DNA from: Mucilaginibacter dorajii
GTDB lineage: Bacteria > Bacteroidota > Bacteroidia > Sphingobacteriales > Sphingobacteriaceae
DNA length: 64,000 bases
Reading direction: 5' to 3'
Assembly (NCBI RefSeq): GCF_024808255.1
Contig: NZ_JANTYS010000005.1
Span: 330,706-394,705, forward strand
The notes beneath the pieces are model-generated. The model was given only the letters and a program-made list of their open reading frames with translations, was not told the DNA's origin and ran no database searches. A program made the translations under genes and the position numbers. How positions within the stretch are numbered: position 1 is the first letter of the stretch; the number at the start of each line of letters is the position of its first letter. Shown here one piece after another: positions 45,582 through 54,351 of the stretch.

Positions 45582-46514
45582 ATGAAAACATTCAAAAAAA
45601 TGAAGCACTTGGTTCTAATCGCCCTGTTTGCTGTCTGCTCGTCCTTAACATTTGCGGCTCCGGTTAAACCAGCATCACCGCCTTTAAATTTCAAACACCA
45701 GTACGTAGTAGTAAATGGAGTTAAAATTCATTATGTAGTTGGCGGCAAAGGTGAGCCCCTGTTACTAATACACGGTTTTGGGCAGAATTGGTATATGTGG
45801 AATCGCTTATTGCCAGAGCTATCTAAACATTTTACCGTGATTGCTCCAGACATGCGAGGTATTGGTGAATCTGATAAACCCACAAACGGTTACGATAAAA
45901 AAAATATGGCTGTTGATATGCATGAATTGATGAAAAAATTAGGTTTCAGCCATATTAATTTAGCCGGGCATGATATTGGGCTGATGGTTGCTTACGCTTA
46001 TGCGGCACAGTTTCCTGCCGATGTAAAAAAAATAGCTTTGTTAGACGCACTTTTACCAGGAATAGAGCTGGTGTGGAGCCAGGTGAGGGCACAAGCCTGG
46101 TGGTTTGGTTTTTTCGGTCAGCCGCATTCAGGTGAGCTTGTCTCTGGTAGGATAGGCCTGTTTTTTACAGATTTCTGGCCCACGGTTGGTTTCCAAAAAA
46201 ATGCTTTTACGCCAGCAGAAAAAAATGAGTTTATCCGTTCCTATTCTGTACCAGGAGCAACAACAGGTGCTTTCCTTTGGTTTGGAAAATTTAACCAGGA
46301 TGCAAAAGACAATATAGAGTTTGCGAAGAAGAAATTACCTATGCCGCTGCTTGCTATGGGTGCAGATCATTCTGCTGGCTCATACTTAGCCGCGCATTGC
46401 AGATTGGTGGCATCTGATGTACACGAAGTGATTATCAAAAATTCCGGGCATTGGGTAGTTCAGGAACAAACCGCACAGGTTCAAAAAGGTTTGCTGGATT
46501 TCTTTTTAAAGTAA
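45582..46514 (+). CDS. Exported alpha/beta hydrolase, epoxide hydrolase/dehalogenase type
   Basis: 310 residues. Signal peptide about 1-26 (LVLIALFAVCSSLTFAA). The oxyanion motif is LLIHGFGQNWYMW. The nucleophile is Asp131 in LAGHDIGLM, where esterases have Ser; this marks the epoxide hydrolase/haloalkane dehalogenase branch. The His is in NSGHWVVQEQ near the C-terminus. The reaction is likely opening of an epoxide or ester-like bond through a covalent Asp intermediate; substrate unknown. The gap before it (45363-45581) shows no gene. An intrinsic terminator follows. Confidence 0.88.
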   Translation: MKTFKKMKHLVLIALFAVCSSLTFAAPVKPASPPLNFKHQYVVVNGVKIHYVVGGKGEPLLLIHGFGQNWYMWNRLLPELSKHFTVIAPDMRGIGESDKPTNGYDKKNMAVDMHELMKKLGFSHINLAGHDIGLMVAYAYAAQFPADVKKIALLDALLPGIELVWSQVRAQAWWFGFFGQPHSGELVSGRIGLFFTDFWPTVGFQKNAFTPAEKNEFIRSYSVPGATTGAFLWFGKFNQDAKDNIEFAKKKLPMPLLAMGADHSAGSYLAAHCRLVASDVHEVIIKNSGHWVVQEQTAQVQKGLLDFFLK

Positions 46515-46537
46515 CCGGTAACAATCCAGAGAGATAA

Positions 46538-46574
46538 AAAAAGCTACCTCTAAATACATTAGGGGTAGCTTTTG
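46538..46574 (+). terminator. Rho-independent terminator
   Basis: The stem AGCTACCTCTAA/TTAGGGGTAGCT (one G-U pair) with loop ATACA, flanked by A7 and TTTT. It begins 24 bases after the hydrolase gene. Confidence 0.8.
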
Positions 46575-46583
46575 AAATTCCTG

Positions 46584-46604
46584 TAACCCAACGAGACTCG
46601 AACT
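46584..46604. repeat. tRNA-3'-end-like direct repeat, right copy
   Basis: TAACCCAACGAGACTCGAAC, same orientation as 39950-39970 and 6.6 kb away. Candidate boundary of an inserted block. Confidence 0.5.
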
Positions 46605-46650
46605 AAAAAAATAGCTCTATCATGCAGAAACTCGGTTTTTGAAATTTTTG

Positions 46651-46726
46651 TGCCCTGCGAAAGAATCGAACTCCCGCCCCGCTGGTTAAGAGTCAGTTGT
46701 TCTACCAACAATTCACTAACTCACCC
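46651..46726 (-). pseudogene. Degenerate tRNA-Lys(CUU)-like relic
   Basis: Read on the minus strand: GGGTGAGTTAG, a D-loop-like TTGGTAGAACAAC, an anticodon loop CTCTTAA (anticodon CTT) between ACTGA and CCAGC, and a T-arm GGGAG-TTCGATT-CTTTC that still pairs. The acceptor halves do not pair (GGGTGAG against GCAGGGC) and no CCA is encoded, so it should not be functional. Its 5' end overlaps the stop codon of the ABC exporter gene. Confidence 0.55.
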
Positions 46727-48476
46727 GCTTCCCCTGCAACAGCAAATCCATCGCGTCATTCAATGACCCGGCGCGGATCACTTCGCCGGAGTTTACAAAG
46801 AAGATCTCGTCGGCATTTTCGATGGTGTTCAGGCGGTGGGCTATAATTACCCGGGTTGTTGTTTCGGGCAATTTGTTTAAAATATCGCTGAGCAGTTTTT
46901 CGGTAATGGTATCAATATTCGCCGTGGCCTCATCAAGGATCAGGATCTGCGGGTTACGCAACACTGCCCGCATAAAAGCTATTAATTGCTTTTGACCAAG
47001 ACTAATGCTATCACCGCTTGAAAGTACCGGCGTATCCAGTCCGTTTTCAAAAATAGCCAGCAGGCTGCCCAGGTTGGCATCGGTGATCACTTTCTCTAAC
47101 TGCTCGTTGGTATGGTTCTTATACAAATCGTTTCCGTACAAAATATTATCCTTAACGGTGCCGCTAAACAAAAATGGTTCCTGCAAAATAAAGCCTATCT
47201 TGAGGCTGCGCTCTTCGGCGGTATAAGTGCGGATGTCTTTACCATCAAGCAACACCAGTCCTTTAGATGCATCATACAAACGGGCAATGAGCGATGCCGT
47301 GGTTGTTTTACCGCCACCTGTAGGCCCAACCAGCGCGTAGGTTTTGCCTTGTTCCAGTTTAAAGCAAACGTTATGCAAAATCTCTTTGCTATCGTCATAA
47401 CTGAAATGCACATGCCTGAATTCTAATAAACCGGCATTGGTATCGGTTATGCCCTGCTCAATCAGCGGCAGATCGCTCTCTAACTGCAATATCTGCGCGA
47501 TCCTGTCCCAACCGGCCATAGCCAGCTGAAAGTTTGTCCACAGGGCTGCTAACTGCCTCAGCGGGTTATAAAAGTTGGTAGCGTATGATAGATAACTCAC
47601 CAATAAACCGATAGAAAACTGCCCTACGCTGATCAAATAAATCCCGAAGGATAATACAATTAGCTGCGCTATACTGGCAAACAGGCCATAAACCGGCACA
47701 AAAACGTTATTGGCCAAACCTGCGCCTATAGCGGTTTGGTAGTTCTCTTTATTTACAGTATCAAAACGTTTGCGGAAGTAATCACGGCGGTTAAAGGCGA
47801 TGATCACTTTAAAATTGTTCAGGCTTTCCTGAATCTCGCCGCTTAAGCCACCCGTACTTTTTAAATTAGCCGCATTTTTTCGTTTAATCCAGGGCGATAA
47901 AATAATGGTTAAGAAAAGGATGATCAGGGCTGGAGATAAAGCCGCTGCCCCCAACTCAACCTTAATCAACAACAGGAAGATACCCGCCCCTATCATGGTA
48001 GAAATATTGCCGATAAACTGCATTAATGATTGCGAAAAAAACTGATTAAGCTTATCGGTATCGTTGTTTACGCGCGAAATCAGGTCGCCTGCCTTATTCT
48101 GGTTAAAAAAACCTACCGGCAATTGCTGTAGCTTGTTAAATATAGAATTGCGCAGTGTAAACAACATACGTTGCCCTACCCCGCCCATCAGTGTGGTTTG
48201 TTTGTAGCTGGTAAACAGGGCCACAATGTACATGCACAACAGCAAAATGGCGTTATGGATAACGCCGTTAAAATCCTTGTGCTGCACATACTTATCAATG
48301 GTACGCCCAATAATAAGCGGACCAAGCAAGTTGAGCGTGGAATTAGTTAATATAGCAAACAACGCGAACAATAACGTTCGCCTTTCGTGTGATATCAGTT
48401 GGATCAGCTTTTTTAAGCCGGCCCAGGTTGATGTTTTGGGGGCGGTTTTACTCAGCTGGTTAAGATCGTAGTTCAT
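46716..48476 (-). CDS. ABC exporter half-transporter (ABCB type), subunit 2
   Basis: 586 residues: six-helix exporter membrane domain (about 35-330) and ATPase (about 350-575). Walker A is GPTGGGKTT, the signature is altered to SISLGQKQL, Walker B is ILILDEATANID with the catalytic Glu, and the H-loop is AHRL. It follows the partner gene on the same strand (35-base gap) and probably forms a heterodimer with it. Candidate multidrug or lipid exporter. The last codons overlap the tRNA relic. Confidence 0.93.
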   Translation of the reverse strand: MNYDLNQLSKTAPKTSTWAGLKKLIQLISHERRTLLFALFAILTNSTLNLLGPLIIGRTIDKYVQHKDFNGVIHNAILLLCMYIVALFTSYKQTTLMGGVGQRMLFTLRNSIFNKLQQLPVGFFNQNKAGDLISRVNNDTDKLNQFFSQSLMQFIGNISTMIGAGIFLLLIKVELGAAALSPALIILFLTIILSPWIKRKNAANLKSTGGLSGEIQESLNNFKVIIAFNRRDYFRKRFDTVNKENYQTAIGAGLANNVFVPVYGLFASIAQLIVLSFGIYLISVGQFSIGLLVSYLSYATNFYNPLRQLAALWTNFQLAMAGWDRIAQILQLESDLPLIEQGITDTNAGLLEFRHVHFSYDDSKEILHNVCFKLEQGKTYALVGPTGGGKTTTASLIARLYDASKGLVLLDGKDIRTYTAEERSLKIGFILQEPFLFSGTVKDNILYGNDLYKNHTNEQLEKVITDANLGSLLAIFENGLDTPVLSSGDSISLGQKQLIAFMRAVLRNPQILILDEATANIDTITEKLLSDILNKLPETTTRVIIAHRLNTIENADEIFFVNSGEVIRAGSLNDAMDLLLQGKRVS

Positions 48477-48511
48477 TTAGTTTTGATATTTTGGTGGTCT
48501 TAACGTTTTAA

Positions 48512-50266
48512 TTAATGAGCAACGCCCTGTTCGTAATTACTGGTGCTTTGCTGCGAATTGAAAATCTGTACATAATCCGGGCTGGTTTTCATCAGGTCGT
48601 CATGTACACCGCGGGCAATAATTTCGCCCTGGCTCAGCAGAATGATCTGATCGTAATGCTCCACAGAGGCTATCTTTTGGGTAACCGATATGAGCGTTAA
48701 ACCAGGATAATTCTTTTGAATATTGGCCAGGATCTTTTTTTCGGTATTGCCATCAACCCGGGCAGTAAAATCATCAAGCAATAACACCTTAGGATCAACC
48801 GCCAATGCACGAGCCAGCATAATGCGTTGCTTTTGCCCACCCGAAAGACTTGAGCCTCGTTCGGACACTATGGTATTCAAATGCTCGGGCAACGCGCCAA
48901 TAAAATCTTTCAGTTCGGCGGTATCAATGGCTTTTTGTAAGGATTCATCGGTCACCGTATCGCTAAAGGCAATGTTTTCGCGAATGCTCATATTAAAGAT
49001 GATGCTATCCTGGAAAACAAAACCAACCTGCCGGTGAAATGCCTCACTATCATAAGCATCAATATTTTTACCATCATACAGGATCTCGCCTTCGGTTAAA
49101 TTGATTAAGCCAGTCAATAGATAAAGCAGCTGCGTTTTACCGGCAGATGTTGGCCCGATGATGGCGATTTTTGAACCGGCAGATACTTTGAGTGAAATGT
49201 TTTTGAGGGCTTTCTTTTGGCCATACGCCAGTGTAACATCTTTCAGTTCCACATCGCCACGCAGGGTATCTTTAATATCACCACCGTCTTTAACATCCGG
49301 CGCATCTAAAACCACACTGATGCGGGTAAACGATGCAGAGGCCTGCGCTATCAGGTTGCTCATAAAACCAAGGATGAATATCGGGAAGATCAACAGCGAT
49401 AAATAACTGTTAAAAGCCGCGAAGCTACCCAGACTCATGGTACCCGTAATTACAAAGTGGCCGCCCATTACTAAAATGGTTAAGGCCGCCATGTTGGCTG
49501 TAAAGGTTACTATGGGTATTAAGCCAGCGAAAAAACCAAGAATCTTTAGTCCGTAGTTTTTAGCTTCGGTGTTAGCTTCCAGGAACTTGTTGTATTCCAT
49601 CTGCTGGGAGTTGATCACCCGGATTAAAGCCGCACCCAGGATACTCTCGTTGATTACCTTGTTTAGCTGATCTATAACGCCCCTGCTTTTCATAAACAAG
49701 GCACGCACATTTTTTAACACGTAGGCAAACGTGCCGCCTATAATAGGGATAATGCCAATAACAGGCAGCGCCAGTTTCCAGTTGATGGTAAGCAGCATTA
49801 CGCTACAGCCAATAATGATAAACAACGACGATACGATGGATACCAAAGCCTGTGACACAAAAAGCTTAATGGAATCAACATCAGCAGTAAGGTTGGTTAG
49901 CAATTTAGATGGGTTAGCCTGCTCAATAAAGGCATGACTTTGGCGCGAGATCTTATCGGCCAGCCGGCCACGCAAATCACGCGCCACCCTTTCAGACGCG
50001 TAGGTTTGAATAATGGTTTGCAGGTAGGCAAATATAAAAATGAGCACTACAGCTATCGAGAATTTTTTGAGGATATCAACAAGCACAAAGTCATGGTGTG
50101 TATAGGCATCAATGCCATTAGCGATGATCTTAGGCAACCAAAGATTGATACCATTACTCATTAAGGCGAACAATAACAGCAACGTTACCAGCCCCATATA
50201 GGGCTTCAAAAGGCTAAATACACCTGGCGGTTTAGTATCGGACTTGGGTTTATTGTTTGGCTGCAT
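48512..50266 (-). CDS. ABC exporter half-transporter (ABCB type), subunit 1
   Basis: 584 residues with the same architecture. Walker A is GPTSAGKTQ, the signature SLSGGQKQR is canonical, but after Walker B the catalytic Glu is Asp (LLLDDFTARVD) and the H-loop reads VTQK rather than a His. With its partner having the opposite set of intact motifs, the pair forms one consensus and one degenerate ATP site, as in TM287/288-type exporters. Divergent from a MarR-type regulator, which probably controls it. Confidence 0.93.
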   Translation of the reverse strand: MQPNNKPKSDTKPPGVFSLLKPYMGLVTLLLLFALMSNGINLWLPKIIANGIDAYTHHDFVLVDILKKFSIAVVLIFIFAYLQTIIQTYASERVARDLRGRLADKISRQSHAFIEQANPSKLLTNLTADVDSIKLFVSQALVSIVSSLFIIIGCSVMLLTINWKLALPVIGIIPIIGGTFAYVLKNVRALFMKSRGVIDQLNKVINESILGAALIRVINSQQMEYNKFLEANTEAKNYGLKILGFFAGLIPIVTFTANMAALTILVMGGHFVITGTMSLGSFAAFNSYLSLLIFPIFILGFMSNLIAQASASFTRISVVLDAPDVKDGGDIKDTLRGDVELKDVTLAYGQKKALKNISLKVSAGSKIAIIGPTSAGKTQLLYLLTGLINLTEGEILYDGKNIDAYDSEAFHRQVGFVFQDSIIFNMSIRENIAFSDTVTDESLQKAIDTAELKDFIGALPEHLNTIVSERGSSLSGGQKQRIMLARALAVDPKVLLLDDFTARVDGNTEKKILANIQKNYPGLTLISVTQKIASVEHYDQIILLSQGEIIARGVHDDLMKTSPDYVQIFNSQQSTSNYEQGVAH

Positions 50267-50485
50267 GCGTTAATAATTGTTTAGTAAAAGTACCTAATAA
50301 AAGGGTTTATCTCCCTTTTAAAATATTCCTTATTGATGTTGACGATTCAGGCGCGAAAACATTGTAAACACGATTGTAGGATTAAAAAAGATGAACAAGA
50401 TTTTTGACTTCAAGTTTAAAACCAACATATTATTAGGTAATCAAAAAGAAATCTCGTTAATCAAAGCAAATCTTATAAATCGTGT

Positions 50486-50584
50486 TTTTACTCCTATTCA
50501 GAAATATCGAAACAAATATATTCCTAATTTGTAATAAATAAAACTTTTTAGAAATAATTATATAATTTTACTCCTAAATAGAAA
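50486..50584 (+). promoter_or_regulatory. Pair of direct repeats in the exporter-MarR divergent region
   Basis: TTTTACTCCTATTCAGAAA (50486-50504) and TTTTACTCCTAAATAGAAA (50566-50584) are 80 bases apart, the second ending four bases before the regulator start codon. They are candidate operators for control of both directions. The rest of the 50267-50588 gap is A/T-rich. Confidence 0.45.
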
Positions 50585-50588
50585 CAAC

Positions 50589-51218
50589 ATGAAACCCGTA
50601 GTGCAACTGATTGAAGAATGGTCGGCTTTTGAGGAGTTGGATACCGAGCATAATGTAGAGGCTTTTTGCAGGTATTACCTGGAGAAACAACGCCAAAAGG
50701 CTTTACCGGCCGCGCATAATGAACGTATCATGAGCGGTGCTTTTTTATTAAAAACCATTGGCCGTATCCTGAGTGCATACTCCTTATACTTCAGGGCCGC
50801 GGTCAATTATATAGGCATTCCACCTGCCGAAAGTTTTTATTACCTGAATGGCCTTGTCCACTTAGGCGAGGTGCGTAAAAGCGACCTGATCAATTACATG
50901 TTTGCCGAAACTACCACCGGTATGGAAGTGATAAACCGCCTGGTGCGCGAAAATAAGATAGATGAAAGGGCATCGCCCGATGATAAACGGGCCAAACTTA
51001 TTAAAGTGAATGACAAAGGCCTTCAAGCCCTGCAAGAGTATTATAAAGTATCGGGCAAGGTTGTTGAAATGACCTTTAAAGATATAAGCGACGAAACCGT
51101 GATAAACTGCTATGAAATGCTCAAATACTGCGAACAGCGCAACTCGGCCGCGGCTATCGAACTCAAAAACAAACCTTTTGACCAGATGTACGAGCAGGTG
51201 ATGGCGGGTAAGCTATAA
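50589..51218 (+). CDS. MarR-family winged-helix regulator
   Basis: 209 residues, longer than usual through an N-terminal extension of about 60 residues. The winged helix spans about 80-150 (GEVRKSDLINYMFAETTTGMEVINRLVRENKI) with the wing ERASPDDKRAKLIKVNDKG. Divergently transcribed from the heterodimeric ABC exporter, so probably its local regulator. Confidence 0.85.
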   Translation: MKPVVQLIEEWSAFEELDTEHNVEAFCRYYLEKQRQKALPAAHNERIMSGAFLLKTIGRILSAYSLYFRAAVNYIGIPPAESFYYLNGLVHLGEVRKSDLINYMFAETTTGMEVINRLVRENKIDERASPDDKRAKLIKVNDKGLQALQEYYKVSGKVVEMTFKDISDETVINCYEMLKYCEQRNSAAAIELKNKPFDQMYEQVMAGKL

Positions 51219-51258
51219 ATGTGATACCTTAGTATTTATTAAAACAGTATAAAAAGCG

Positions 51259-51341
51259 CGTCATTGCGAGGCACGAAGCAATCCCCAACTATACAGGGTC
51301 GCTCTGCAAATCGGGGATTGCTTCGTGCCTCGCAAATGACG
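51259..51341. repeat. Hairpin repeat of the GTCATTGCGAGG family
   Basis: The arms 51259-51286 and 51313-51341 are near-perfect inverted repeats (CGTCATTGCGAGGCACGAAG ... its complement) around a 26-base loop. The same family recurs at 63864-64000. Non-coding, extragenic. Confidence 0.8.
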
Positions 51342-51362
51342 GTTATAGATTAAACCCGCCCC

Positions 51363-51962
51363 ATGCCCACAAAATTCAATGCCACAGCCAACTATGTTTT
51401 AGAAGATGATACCGTATTGTTAAGGCCTTTAAAAATAGAAGACCTGGAATACCTGCTCCCCTATGCCGTTAACGAACCTGATACCTGGAAATACTCAAAC
51501 GTAAGCGCCAAACATGCCGATGGCATGACCCGCTATGTTGAAACCGCCTTGAAAAACCGTGCGGAAGCCCGCGAATACGCCTTTATTGTATACGATAAAA
51601 AGAGCGGAGAATACGCCGGCAGCACGCGCTTTTATGATATTCAACCTCAACTGGATAGTCTGCAGCTTGGCTACACCTGGTACGGCGAAAAATTCAGGGG
51701 CACTAAATTGAACAAACATTGCAAGTTTTTACTGTTGCAATTCGCTTTTGAGGAACTGGGGATGGAACGTGTTGAGTTTAGGGCCGATGCCCGCAACCAG
51801 CGCAGCATAGCCGCCATGAAAAGCCTGGGTTGTGTGGTTGAAGGCATCCTACGCAGCAACATGCCTTTAGAAGAAGGCGGTCGCCGGGATTCTATTGTAT
51901 TGAGTATTTTAAAAAGCGAATGGGAAAATGGGGTTAAGGAGGGTTTGAGGGCGAAGTTGTAG
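51363..51962 (+). CDS. GNAT acetyltransferase, RimJ/RimL type
   Basis: 199 residues. The N-terminus VLEDDTVLLRPLKIEDLEYLLPYA and the central YTWYGEKFRGTKLNKHCKFLLLQFAFEELGMERVEFRADARNQ match the RimJ/L-type acetyltransferase layout, with AMKSLGCVVEGILR at the end. Probably acetylates an amine of a protein, nucleotide or antibiotic-like molecule; target unknown. Confidence 0.88.
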   Translation: MPTKFNATANYVLEDDTVLLRPLKIEDLEYLLPYAVNEPDTWKYSNVSAKHADGMTRYVETALKNRAEAREYAFIVYDKKSGEYAGSTRFYDIQPQLDSLQLGYTWYGEKFRGTKLNKHCKFLLLQFAFEELGMERVEFRADARNQRSIAAMKSLGCVVEGILRSNMPLEEGGRRDSIVLSILKSEWENGVKEGLRAKL

Positions 51963-52005
51963 ATAAATATATTTTTACCCGTTTTCAATAATGCTCTTAA
52001 TTGTA

Positions 52006-52027
52006 GAGACGCAACATTTTGCGTCTC
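52006..52027. repeat. GAGACGCAA hairpin, left of the IS
   Basis: GAGACGCAA/TTGCGTCTC, 4-base loop. Its inverted counterpart is at 53481-53502 on the other side of the IS. The two together could once have been one palindromic element. Confidence 0.65.
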
Positions 52028-52102
52028 CCACCAGACGAGCGGATTTGTATGAGATGCATCGGTAAAATCGGACAGTAAGATTTGCTTAAATTAGCAAAAC
52101 AG

Positions 52103-52414
52103 ATGCAAAGAAAAAAGCTGGATAAGCCCCGTAGGAAATACGATGCTGAATTTAAGAGTGACGTTTTAAAAATGATATCATCTGGTCGTTCTGTGCAGGA
52201 TATCTCCCATTCATTAGGAATCAACTCAAACATGATCCATAAATGGAAAGCCCAACACCATGAAGTTATAGGTCAAAAAGGGTCATTTCCTGATGTTGTT
52301 AGCGGCACTGTTTCTGACACTGATCACGAACAATTAAAGGCCAGGATACGGGAGTTGGAGCAGGAAAGAGATATTTTAAAAAAAGCGTTGGGCATTTTCA
52401 GCCGGGGGATTTAA
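52103..52414 (+). CDS. IS3-family OrfA (transposase HTH subunit)
   Basis: 103 residues from ATG 52103 (a TTG at 52082 is in frame upstream). HTH of the IS3 type: RRKYDAEFKSDVLKMISSGRSVQDISHSLGI, then WKAQHH, and a C-terminal leucine-zipper segment (LKARIRELEQERDILKKALGIF). The sequence TTTTAAAAAAAGC near 52374-52386 is a slippery site: shifting -1 there enters an open frame that continues directly into OrfB. Confidence 0.9.
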   Translation: MQRKKLDKPRRKYDAEFKSDVLKMISSGRSVQDISHSLGINSNMIHKWKAQHHEVIGQKGSFPDVVSGTVSDTDHEQLKARIRELEQERDILKKALGIFSRGI

Positions 52415-52419
52415 AGCAG

Positions 52420-53304
52420 GTGTACGCTTTTATTTTTTCCCAGGAACAGTTCTTTCCGGTTATATTGCTATGTAGTGTTCTTTCGGTAAGTAGGAGTTGT
52501 TATTACGTTTATCGTAAGGATGGCAATGATCCCCCGGGTGCCGAAAAAAAACAAATAGAAGCTATGGTAATCGCGGCATTTGCACTGCATAAGCGGCGTT
52601 ACGGCATTAGGCGATTATTACCGGAGTTGGCAGATCTGGGCCTGAAAATTGGCCATTGCAAGGTTCGAAGGATATTAAAGCAGAACGGATTAATAGCAAT
52701 CCAGCCTAAATCATTCGTGCCGCGGACAACTGATAGCAGGCATCCATATCCGATCAGTCCTAACCTGTTGACAGGGCGTAAGCATCCTGTAAGGATCAAT
52801 GAGGTGTGGGTGGGCGACATTACCTATATTCCCTTAGCGGGTGGCGGATGGGGCTATCTGGCTGTTTGGATGGATCTGTTTTCCCGCAAGGTAACCGGTT
52901 GGCAGTTGCTGGGAAATATGAGGGAAGAGCTGATTGTACAGGCGTTTAAAAAAGCCTGTACCAATCGAAATATAACTGAAGATCTGATCATTCACTCAGA
53001 CCGTGGCGGACAATACGCAGGGAATAAATTCCGCAGGCTATTGGCAGGCCCCCGGTTGAGTCAAAGTATGAGCGGGGTAGCTAATCCTTATGATAATGCT
53101 TTTATGGAATCATATTTTTCCAGGTTTAAAGCGGAGTTGTTGCAGGGAGGATGTTTTGATGGATTAGAAAATGCCCGCAAAGAGATATTTGAATTTATAG
53201 AGATGTATTACAATCCTGTTCGCAGACATTCGTCATTGGGCTATATCAGCCCGGTGGCCTTTGAGCGACAGGCAGGTTATCAACAAAAACAGGAGTCCGG
53301 ATAA
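52420..53304 (+). CDS. IS3-family OrfB (DDE integrase)
   Basis: 294 residues from GTG 52420, normally made as an OrfAB fusion by frameshift. HTH_21-like RRYGIRRLLPELADLGL; catalytic DDE: Asp in VWVGDITYIPL, Asp in IIHSDRGGQY, Glu in NAFMESYFSRFKAEL. The C-terminal RRHSSLGYISPVAFE is characteristic of the IS3 family. Intact, so probably active. Confidence 0.95.
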   Translation: MYAFIFSQEQFFPVILLCSVLSVSRSCYYVYRKDGNDPPGAEKKQIEAMVIAAFALHKRRYGIRRLLPELADLGLKIGHCKVRRILKQNGLIAIQPKSFVPRTTDSRHPYPISPNLLTGRKHPVRINEVWVGDITYIPLAGGGWGYLAVWMDLFSRKVTGWQLLGNMREELIVQAFKKACTNRNITEDLIIHSDRGGQYAGNKFRRLLAGPRLSQSMSGVANPYDNAFMESYFSRFKAELLQGGCFDGLENARKEIFEFIEMYYNPVRRHSSLGYISPVAFERQAGYQQKQESG

Positions 53305-53333
53305 AAAGAAAAAAAGAAGCAAAAAAAGAAAAA

Positions 53334-53381
53334 CGTGTTGGAATATGGAAAACCTAAGGAGGTTTCCCACATTCCAACACG
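53334..53381 (+). terminator. Hairpin after orfB inside the IS
   Basis: A long stem from CGTGTTGGAAT to ATTCCAACACG with inner AACCT/AGGTT and the loop AAGG. It probably ends the transposase transcript; no strong T tract. Confidence 0.5.
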
Positions 53382-53480
53382 ACAAACAAACAACAAGTTA
53401 TTATTAACTATATTTAAAAACTAAGAGAGTCAACTGTCCGGATAAACCATCACACCTCAGTATAGACGATTTGCACGCGG

Positions 53481-53502
53481 GAGACGCAAAATATTGCGTC
53501 TC
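53481..53502. repeat. GAGACGCAA hairpin, right of the IS
   Basis: GAGACGCAA/TTGCGTCTC, inverted partner of 52006-52027 including flanking GGGAGACG and GTCTCTAC. The following 53503-53658 has no gene. Confidence 0.65.
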
Positions 53503-53658
53503 TACTAAAAGCCCTCTCTCCCCAAAAAACACACTTGTGTCATTAATTTCAAAAAACAACAGCCCCACAGCTATAAATGGCATAATTCATGGATATTTAA
53601 GCAAACTATATTGGTAACAAACCGGTAAGTAAAGCATCAAATCCAAAAAAATTATCCA

Positions 53659-54348
53659 TTGGAAACAATTCTGAATATTTTAGAGCTGACTAAAACATAC
53701 CAGAGCACGGGGCGTACGCTAACCGTGCTCGATCATATTAACTTTTCAATCGCCGAGGGTTCTACCAACGCCATTGTCGGTCCATCCGGCAGTGGTAAAA
53801 CTACCTTGCTTGGTTTATGTGCCGGACTGGACAGGTCAAGCTCCGGCTCGGTTGAATTGAACGGCATCAACCTTGGCAATTTAACCGAAGACCAACGCGC
53901 CCAGGTACGCAACCAGCACGTGGGTTTCATATTCCAAAATTTCCAACTACTGCCTACCCTTACCGCGTTAGAGAACGTGATGGTACCCTTAGAACTCCGC
54001 AACGAAAAAAACATTAAAGCCCGAGCCTTAGACCTGCTGGATAAAGTTGGCCTGGCCGACCGTGGGCACCACTACCCTTCCCAGCTTTCGGGCGGCGAAC
54101 AACAACGTGTTTCGCTGGCAAGGGCTTTTTCTAATGCCCCCAAGATCCTTTTTGCCGATGAGCCAACTGGTAACCTTGATGCCGAAACCAGCGAGAAGGT
54201 AGTTAAACTCATCTTCGACCTGAATAAAGAAGCAGGCACAACGCTTGTGGTGGTTACCCACGATCTTGACCTGGCCGCCAAAACGCAACGCATCATCAGG
54301 ATAAAGGGCGGCAAGCTGATAGCCGACGAAAAAACAATTAACGGATAA
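53659..54348 (+). CDS. ABC transporter ATPase, YbbA/LolD type
   Basis: 229 residues from TTG 53659. Walker A is GPSGSGKTT, the Q-loop FQNFQLLPTLTALENV, the signature LSGGEQQRVSLARA, Walker B ILFADEPTGNLD, the H-loop VTHD. Drives a MacB/FtsX-type permease encoded three bases downstream. The ATPase-permease-esterase order matches the ybbA-ybbP-tesA cluster of many bacteria. Confidence 0.92.
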   Translation: METILNILELTKTYQSTGRTLTVLDHINFSIAEGSTNAIVGPSGSGKTTLLGLCAGLDRSSSGSVELNGINLGNLTEDQRAQVRNQHVGFIFQNFQLLPTLTALENVMVPLELRNEKNIKARALDLLDKVGLADRGHHYPSQLSGGEQQRVSLARAFSNAPKILFADEPTGNLDAETSEKVVKLIFDLNKEAGTTLVVVTHDLDLAAKTQRIIRIKGGKLIADEKTING

Positions 54349-54351
54349 GCT

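Larger units (their letters stand above)
52061..53448 (+). mobile_element. Complete IS3-family insertion sequence
   Basis: 1388 bp carrying orfA and orfB. Ends GGTAAAATCGGACAGT (52061-52076) and, inverted, GGTTTATCCGGACAGT (53433-53448), 12 of 16 identical. Flanked by a possible 3-bp duplication ATC (52058-52060 and 53449-53451). The exact ends are inferred from the imperfect inverted repeats. Both reading frames are intact. Confidence 0.8.

Noticed and set aside
46651..46726. Functional tRNA-Lys
   Set aside because: Acceptor arms do not pair, the anticodon stem has two mismatches and there is no CCA; kept only as a relic.
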